This document shows, piece after piece, positions 6,641 to 10,148 of a stretch of 10,148 nucleotides of DNA (positions within the stretch are counted from its first letter, which is position 1; each line of letters begins with the position of its first letter). The translations under genes and the position numbers were made by a program. Below the pieces are notes generated by a model. It was given only the letters and a program-made list of their open reading frames with translations, ran no database searches and had not been told where the DNA came from. The DNA is from Ochromonadaceae sp. CCMP2298 (lineage: Eukaryota; Sar; Synurophyceae; Ochromonadales; Ochromonadaceae): the NCBI GenBank assembly GCA_026770595.1, contig MU634797.1, forward strand, positions 1 to 10,148. Reading direction: 5' to 3'.

Positions 6641-9195
6641 TTAAGCTGCCGGGGCAGGAGCCACAGGGGGTGCGGGGGCCGGCGCGGGGGCCGGTGCCGG
6701 TGGTGCGGGTGCGGGCTTGACTCCGGCCATCATCCCGTACTCCATGAGCTTGCTCTCGAACGACTTGTGCATGCGCACCAGGGTCAGGCCGTCTCGGAAG
6801 GTCTTCCACCACAGGTGCGGCTTGGTGAAGACCGGCCAGGGGTCGAAAACGCCCACCCAGATGGAGTGCAGCCAGCTGGCGTAAAGTGGGTTTTATAGAC
6901 CATAGGGGCAGTTAGAACCGAGGGGCAGTTAGATAGACCGCAAGGGTTTTGGAAAAAAGACCAGCGTGTTAGAGGGTGAAAAGACCAGATTCGGGTAGGG
7001 CAATCATGATAAAAAGACGGCCCTTTTATGCCATTCTAACCACACACCGTACCTGGCGATGGTCTGCGGGGTCCAGTCGTCGGTCACGATGTCGGTCAGG
7101 CCCGTGCCCAGCATGAGCCTCTGGTAGTCCGTGATGGAGATGAAGAAGGGGTGCGTCCACTCGCTGTACAGGAAGTTCAACATACGCTTCTCCTTCGAGT
7201 CGAAAGGCCTGTTGCCCTCGTCCCGCTGGCACCACGTGGCGATGACGATCTTGCCCCCGGGCTTGAGCACTCTCGTCATCTCCTCCACATACTTCTTCTT
7301 ATCCGGCATGTGCTCGCCAGACTCGCACGCCCACACATAGTCGAAGGTATCGTCTGCGTACTCCATAGCGAGCGCGTCCATCACCCTGAACTGCGCATTG
7401 GGCACGCCCTGAGAAGTGCGACCGTAGACCGAGTTAGATAAACCATGTGTAAGGGCGTAGACCGAGATAGATAAACCATAGAGTGAAAAATAGGTTTCAG
7501 AAGGGAAAAAACCAGTTAGCTTATGTGTGTTCGAGGTAAAAAGACCAGATTTGGGTAGGGAAATCATGACGAAAAGACGGACCTTTTATGCAATTCTACC
7601 CACTAACCGTACCTGCTCTAAGGCCAGTGCGGAGGCTCGGTTGGCCTGGTTTTGGGACAGGGTGATGCCTGTTACACTAGTCTCGGGCCCGAACTTCTTA
7701 GCCAGGTACCTAAGAGGTAGAGAAAGAGGTAGAGAAAGAGGTGATGTGAAAAAGAGGTGTGGGATGCAGGGGTAAAGAGGGGGGATGAGGTAGAGGCAGA
7801 GGTAAAGGGGGTGCGGTAAAGAGGAGGGGTATAGATGTCGGGGAGTGAGTTGGCGACCGCGCTTAGTCGGCCTATCTTTTGTCTGTTCATTGTTGACTGC
7901 TATCTGCTGTCTATTATCTGTTATATGTATATGTATATATATATTTATGTATATATATACATATATATATAACAGATAACAGTCAGCATACATATACATA
8001 CATGCTAAGCTTGTTCGTACCTGCTGGTTCCCCCGATGCCGCAGCCCACGTCCAGGATCCTCTGCGGCTTGGAGGCCAGCTCGAACCGCCCGAACTTGAG
8101 CATCTCGTCTATGAAGTCGTACTTGGCCTGTATGAAGTTCTTGCTGGGGGGTAAAAGGGCGCTTTTTGCACGCACGCTCTCCCTGGGCGAGGGGGCAGAG
8201 TTGGGTGTGGGTGTGGGTGTGGGTGCGGGTGTGGGTGTGTGTATGTTGGGTGTGGGGATGGGGGGGGAGGGGGTGATGTAAGGAGCAGTGGATATCGATG
8301 CACGGTACAGTGTACAGGGTATAGGGTACAGAGGCATTACAGTACGCATTATTTACAGTACACATTACAGTACAGTACGTACTGGTAGTATCCGAGGTGT
8401 ATGTGCTCCCCCCAGTAGTACTCCAAAATGCCCTCCTCCTCCCAAGCGTCGTACTCTCTTCCCACAGAGTTTTCCTCCTGGCTGTACGTGCGAGAGGGCG
8501 TCCACAGAGCCTTCTCCACCCACCTGATGAGAGTATAAGAGCATGAGAGCATGAGAGCATAATAGCATAAGAGCACAAAAGCGAGGAATGATGAGTGTAG
8601 TGAGTAGTGAGCAGGGAAGCAAAGCAACAGAGCAGGAAAAAATGGAGCACAGAGTACACAGAGAACGTAATGCGAAAGGGACAGAAGACAGGGGGTCAGT
8701 GCTGAGCGCAAAGGATAGAGGACAAAGGGCACAGAGAGGACAAGGAGAGTAGACAGAGGAGAGAGAGGAGAGGAGAGAGGACAGAGGAGAGAGAGGAGAG
8801 GAGAGAGGACAGAGGAGAGGAGACACAGCAGAGAGGGCAGAGGAGGACGCTTACCCCTTCAGCGCAGAGTACAGTGCTACGAAGACCAGGAAGGCCTTGA
8901 CGGGCACAGGTATGCTGCTGATGCCTGTGGAGAGCAAGAGGAAAGAGGGAAGGATAAGCACTCGTGGACGCGGGTGGAGGTGTGGGCGGGTGGAGGTGTG
9001 GGGGGGGCGGGGCGCACCTGCAGCGACGGACCCCAGCGCAGGCAGAGCGCATACACGCTCAGCGGAGGTCTTCATGATCGTCGGATGGATCAGCTCAGAC
9101 TTGCGGTTGAAGCGGGTCAAGGCCAGGCCCCTGCCTCCAGCAAGGTACGCATCGCTGTAAGCCACCAGGGTCAGCAGAACGAAGCCGACCTTCAT
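6641..9195 (-). CDS. VTE4-like: plastid SAM-dependent methyltransferase, gamma-tocopherol methyltransferase-like, seven exons
   Basis: Exons are 9195-9018, 8924-8855, 8523-8383, 8143-8021, 7709-7613, 7408-7053 and 6875-6641. They total 1200 bases (399 residues plus TAA), all introns are GT-AG, and every phase joins exactly. The start ATG follows CACAAG. Residues 1-17 look like a signal peptide (SDA|Y), followed by a basic region and a hydrophobic segment near 66-80 (VKAFLVFVALYSAL). Then come YYWGEHIHLGYY (118-129), SAM motif I ILDVGCGIGG (159-168), VTGITLSQNQ, WACESGEHMPDK (229-240), LKPGGKIVIATWC (251-263), and a C-terminal IWVGVFDPWPV and MEYGMM. The GEH, SGEHMPDK and TWC motifs are shared with plant VTE4, which makes alpha-tocopherol from gamma-tocopherol in plastids; the HIHLGYY form is typical of algal homologues. 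The extreme C-terminus is an Ala-Pro tail. The substrate is inferred from family, and another plastid prenylquinone or sterol-like substrate is possible. Two introns are introner-like. Confidence 0.82.
6876..7052 (-). mobile_element. introner-like intron, copy B (last intron of the methyltransferase gene)
   Basis: This 177-base phase-2 intron starts GTACGGTGTGTGG and ends TTTACGCCAG. It shares with copies A and C the ordered blocks CATAAAAGG, TCTTTTTATCATGATT, AATCTGGTCTTTT and CTGGTCTTTTTTCC. CGCCAG is present both at the exon side of the donor and at the acceptor. Its 3' tail is specific and contains CTAACTGCCCC twice. The flanking exons join as ACC ATC GCC AG|C TGG, giving the family-typical TIASWLHSIWVGV, so removal of the element restores the protein. 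Confidence 0.82.
7409..7612 (-). mobile_element. introner-like intron, copy C (fifth intron of the methyltransferase gene)
   Basis: This 204-base phase-0 intron starts GTACGGTTAGTGGG and ends GCACTTCTCAG. It matches copy B through GTAGAATTGCATAAAAGG, CATGATTTCCCTACCC and AATCTGGTCTTTT, and copy A through ACACATAAGCTAACTGG and the tail element CCCTTACA...TATCTAACTCGG. The tail holds a tandem duplication with a 33-base period (+ strand 7424-7482, GTAGACCGAG repeated). Only CAG is shared between the two junctions. Splicing joins EQ to GVPNAQFRVMD, as expected for the methyltransferase fold. Confidence 0.82.
7712..7742 (-). repeat. 12-bp purine-rich tandem repeat next to a splice acceptor
   Basis: On the + strand AAGAGGTAGAGA repeats about two and a half times. 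On the transcribed strand this is a CTCTACCTCTTT tract directly before the AG acceptor of methyltransferase exon 5, so it serves as the polypyrimidine tract of intron 4. Confidence 0.6.
7914..7979. repeat. AT-rich palindrome / TATATG microsatellite in intron 4
   Basis: TTATCTGTTATAT at the left is mirrored by ATATAACAGATAA at the right, with TATATG and TATA repeats between. The whole 66-base stretch could fold into one long hairpin. It lies inside intron 4 (7710-8020) of the methyltransferase gene. Confidence 0.65.
8202..8257. repeat. GGGTGT microsatellite in intron 3
   Basis: GGGTGT and related GGGTGC and GTGT units repeat over about 55 bases within intron 3 (8144-8382) of the methyltransferase gene. 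The transcribed strand is C-rich (ACACCC). Confidence 0.6.
8753..8828. repeat. 28-bp purine-rich tandem repeat in intron 2
   Basis: A 28-base unit beginning ACAGAGGAGAGAGAGG is present exactly at 8753-8780 and 8781-8808 and partly after 8809. It lies within intron 2 (8524-8854) of the methyltransferase gene. The surrounding 8530-8580 has shorter AGAGCATG-type repeats. The transcribed strand is almost pure pyrimidine. Confidence 0.65.
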
Positions 9196-10075
9196 CTTGT
9201 GAAAACAGACTCAACCTTCACGAAGGAGGGGGATGGGAGATGCACACGTTAAGCAGGGCAAGGCTGAAGAGCTGTGATGGCAAGCAAGTGTCGCGAGTGC
9301 TGTGCAATGCCAACAAGAGGAGCTTCTGCAGTCGTCCAGTCTGCGTCGAAATTTGGCCTTTTTACTGACCGAGGTGAAACTGGCATCGCTAAATGAGTTT
9401 TTGTCAGTAAACTGCGCCTTTTCCAAGTTAATGGGACTTGGCACTGGGGTCAAAACGGGGGTAGGAACCTAACCAAACCGGCTGAAAGTTAGTTTTTTTG
9501 ACTTGCCCAAAGAGCTCCCCAAACCTTCCTTCTTAGTCATACTCCGGTCTGTCATACTCCGTGGTCCTAGAGTGGCAGCAGGCTGAAGAGTGCGGAGTGG
9601 CGGCCAGCAGCCAAAGCAACACAACGAGCCAGGAGACTGGGGAGGCAAGTTGATTTGGGTGGCTGTGGGTGTGCCCGTCTTGGTGCAGCGTAGACGAGAT
9701 GGTCAAAGCACTCTCAACCTGCCACATCTTCCACCCCCACCATCATCGATGATCATGACAGCATGATGACCAATGCAAAAGGTAGGAACTGTCATGGTGT
9801 AAAAAAGGGTGTAAAACAGGTATGACTTTTGAAGGGTGTAAAAAAGGGCATTTTCCCTAAAAGAGGATTTGAAAGGGTTAAAAAAACCTCTTTTCCCGAC
9901 TTTCAAAGACGCATTTCTTGGGGTTCAAAGAAGTCAATCGATCGCTGAATCAAGATGGATCCTCACGATGCGCTGGAGTTCCTGAAGCAGAGCGCATCAC
10001 ATCAATGTTGGATTTTACTCTGCTTGTTAATCAGATTTAGATTGCACTGCTCCTTTGAAATTGAGGGCGGCCGCC
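9196..10075. promoter_or_regulatory. divergent intergenic region upstream of the methyltransferase gene
   Basis: This stretch should carry the methyltransferase promoter on the - strand and that of the + strand gene at the window end. It contains a 15-base tandem repeat at 9536-9563 (GTCATACTCCG twice), a 14-base direct repeat GGTGTAAAAAAGGG at 9796-9809 and 9835-9848, and the inverted pair AAAAGAGG/CCTCTTTT at 9859-9866 and 9887-9894. No convincing exon was recognised between 9196 and 9950. The reading frames there are low complexity. Confidence 0.45.
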
Positions 10076-10126
10076 ATGGACAACCCGAAGAGAACTGCCG
10101 GACGGCAGTCGCTTCGCAAGGAGACG
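10076..10126 (+). CDS. possible first exon of an unidentified gene (partial, runs off the window)
   Basis: ATG 10076 has a strong initiation context (GCGGCCGCCATGG). It opens MDNPKRTAGRQSLRKET and meets a consensus donor, ACG|GTGAGT, at 10127. The segment is basic and GC-rich like real exons here. An alternative is the frame starting at ATG 9955 (MDPHDALEFLKQS...), which stays open to the window end. The two use different frames, so only one can be the main product; the upstream ATG could also be a short upstream ORF. No family was recognised. Confidence 0.4.
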
Positions 10127-10148
10127 GTGAGTTCAGCTATGTCCAAAC

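Noticed and set aside
7004-7567. A 187-codon - strand open frame read as one exon
   Set aside because: Its first part is introner copy C and its last part introner copy B. The family motifs start only after the AG at 7409 and end at the GT at 7052.
7586-8659. A 357-codon - strand open frame, the second longest in the window
   Set aside because: It crosses exons 3 to 5 and their introns of the methyltransferase gene, with low-complexity translation of microsatellites (HTHTHT, YIYVYIYIN). Only short parts are real exons and some are read in the wrong frame.
9359-9427. TTTACTGAC/GTCAGTAAA inverted repeat with CTAAATGAG between, suggesting a third MITE copy
   Set aside because: The resemblance to the 225-367 element is only nine bases, and the rest does not align.
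1-10148. tRNA genes, CRISPR arrays, bacterial operons
   Set aside because: No tRNA T-arm with a matching acceptor stem, no regularly spaced repeats with unique spacers, and no tightly packed genes with ribosome binding sites were seen. Spliced genes show that the DNA is eukaryotic.

Overview
The window reads as nuclear DNA of a photosynthetic eukaryote with a secondary, red-lineage plastid: a stramenopile or a similar chromist alga. Three things support this. Genes are split by short GT-AG introns whose phases join exactly. There is a three-helix light-harvesting-superfamily protein of a type known from red-lineage algae. Two proteins begin with a hydrophobic signal peptide whose likely cleavage site is followed by an aromatic residue (AAA|F, DA|Y), as in bipartite plastid targeting of such algae. 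The sequence alone does not fix the genus. No bacterial operon, CRISPR array or tRNA was seen.

Layout. 1-143: possible 3' end of a + strand gene. 225-367: a MITE-like element with perfect 20-base terminal inverted repeats. 605-1105 (+): a single-exon GOLGA7/ERF4/CHIC-family protein. 1602-4164 (-): a leucine-rich-repeat protein resembling XRRA1, modelled as four exons. 4165-5136: divergent intergenic region holding a truncated 5S rRNA-like sequence (4439-4538, -). 5137-5781 (+): a plastid LHC-superfamily protein, probably RedCAP. 5782-6640: convergent intergenic region with a second, inverted copy of the 225-367 element core. 6641-9195 (-): a seven-exon plastid-targeted SAM methyltransferase close to gamma-tocopherol methyltransferase; the joined model is 399 codons with every phase matching. 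9196-10075: upstream intergenic region. 10076-end (+): possible first exon of another gene.

The most notable discovery is a family of related introns. One intron of the XRRA1-like gene (2025-2179) and two of the methyltransferase gene (6876-7052 and 7409-7612) are diverged copies of one sequence. All lie in sense orientation and run exactly from splice donor to splice acceptor. They look like introner elements, that is, mobile elements that create introns when they insert. Two of the three have 6-7 base direct repeats ending in AG at both splice junctions, as expected if a target-site duplication supplied the acceptor.

The plastid genes (RedCAP-like antenna and tocopherol-type methyltransferase) both fit photoprotection, but they are convergent neighbours and nothing shows co-regulation. 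The other genes appear unrelated to them.
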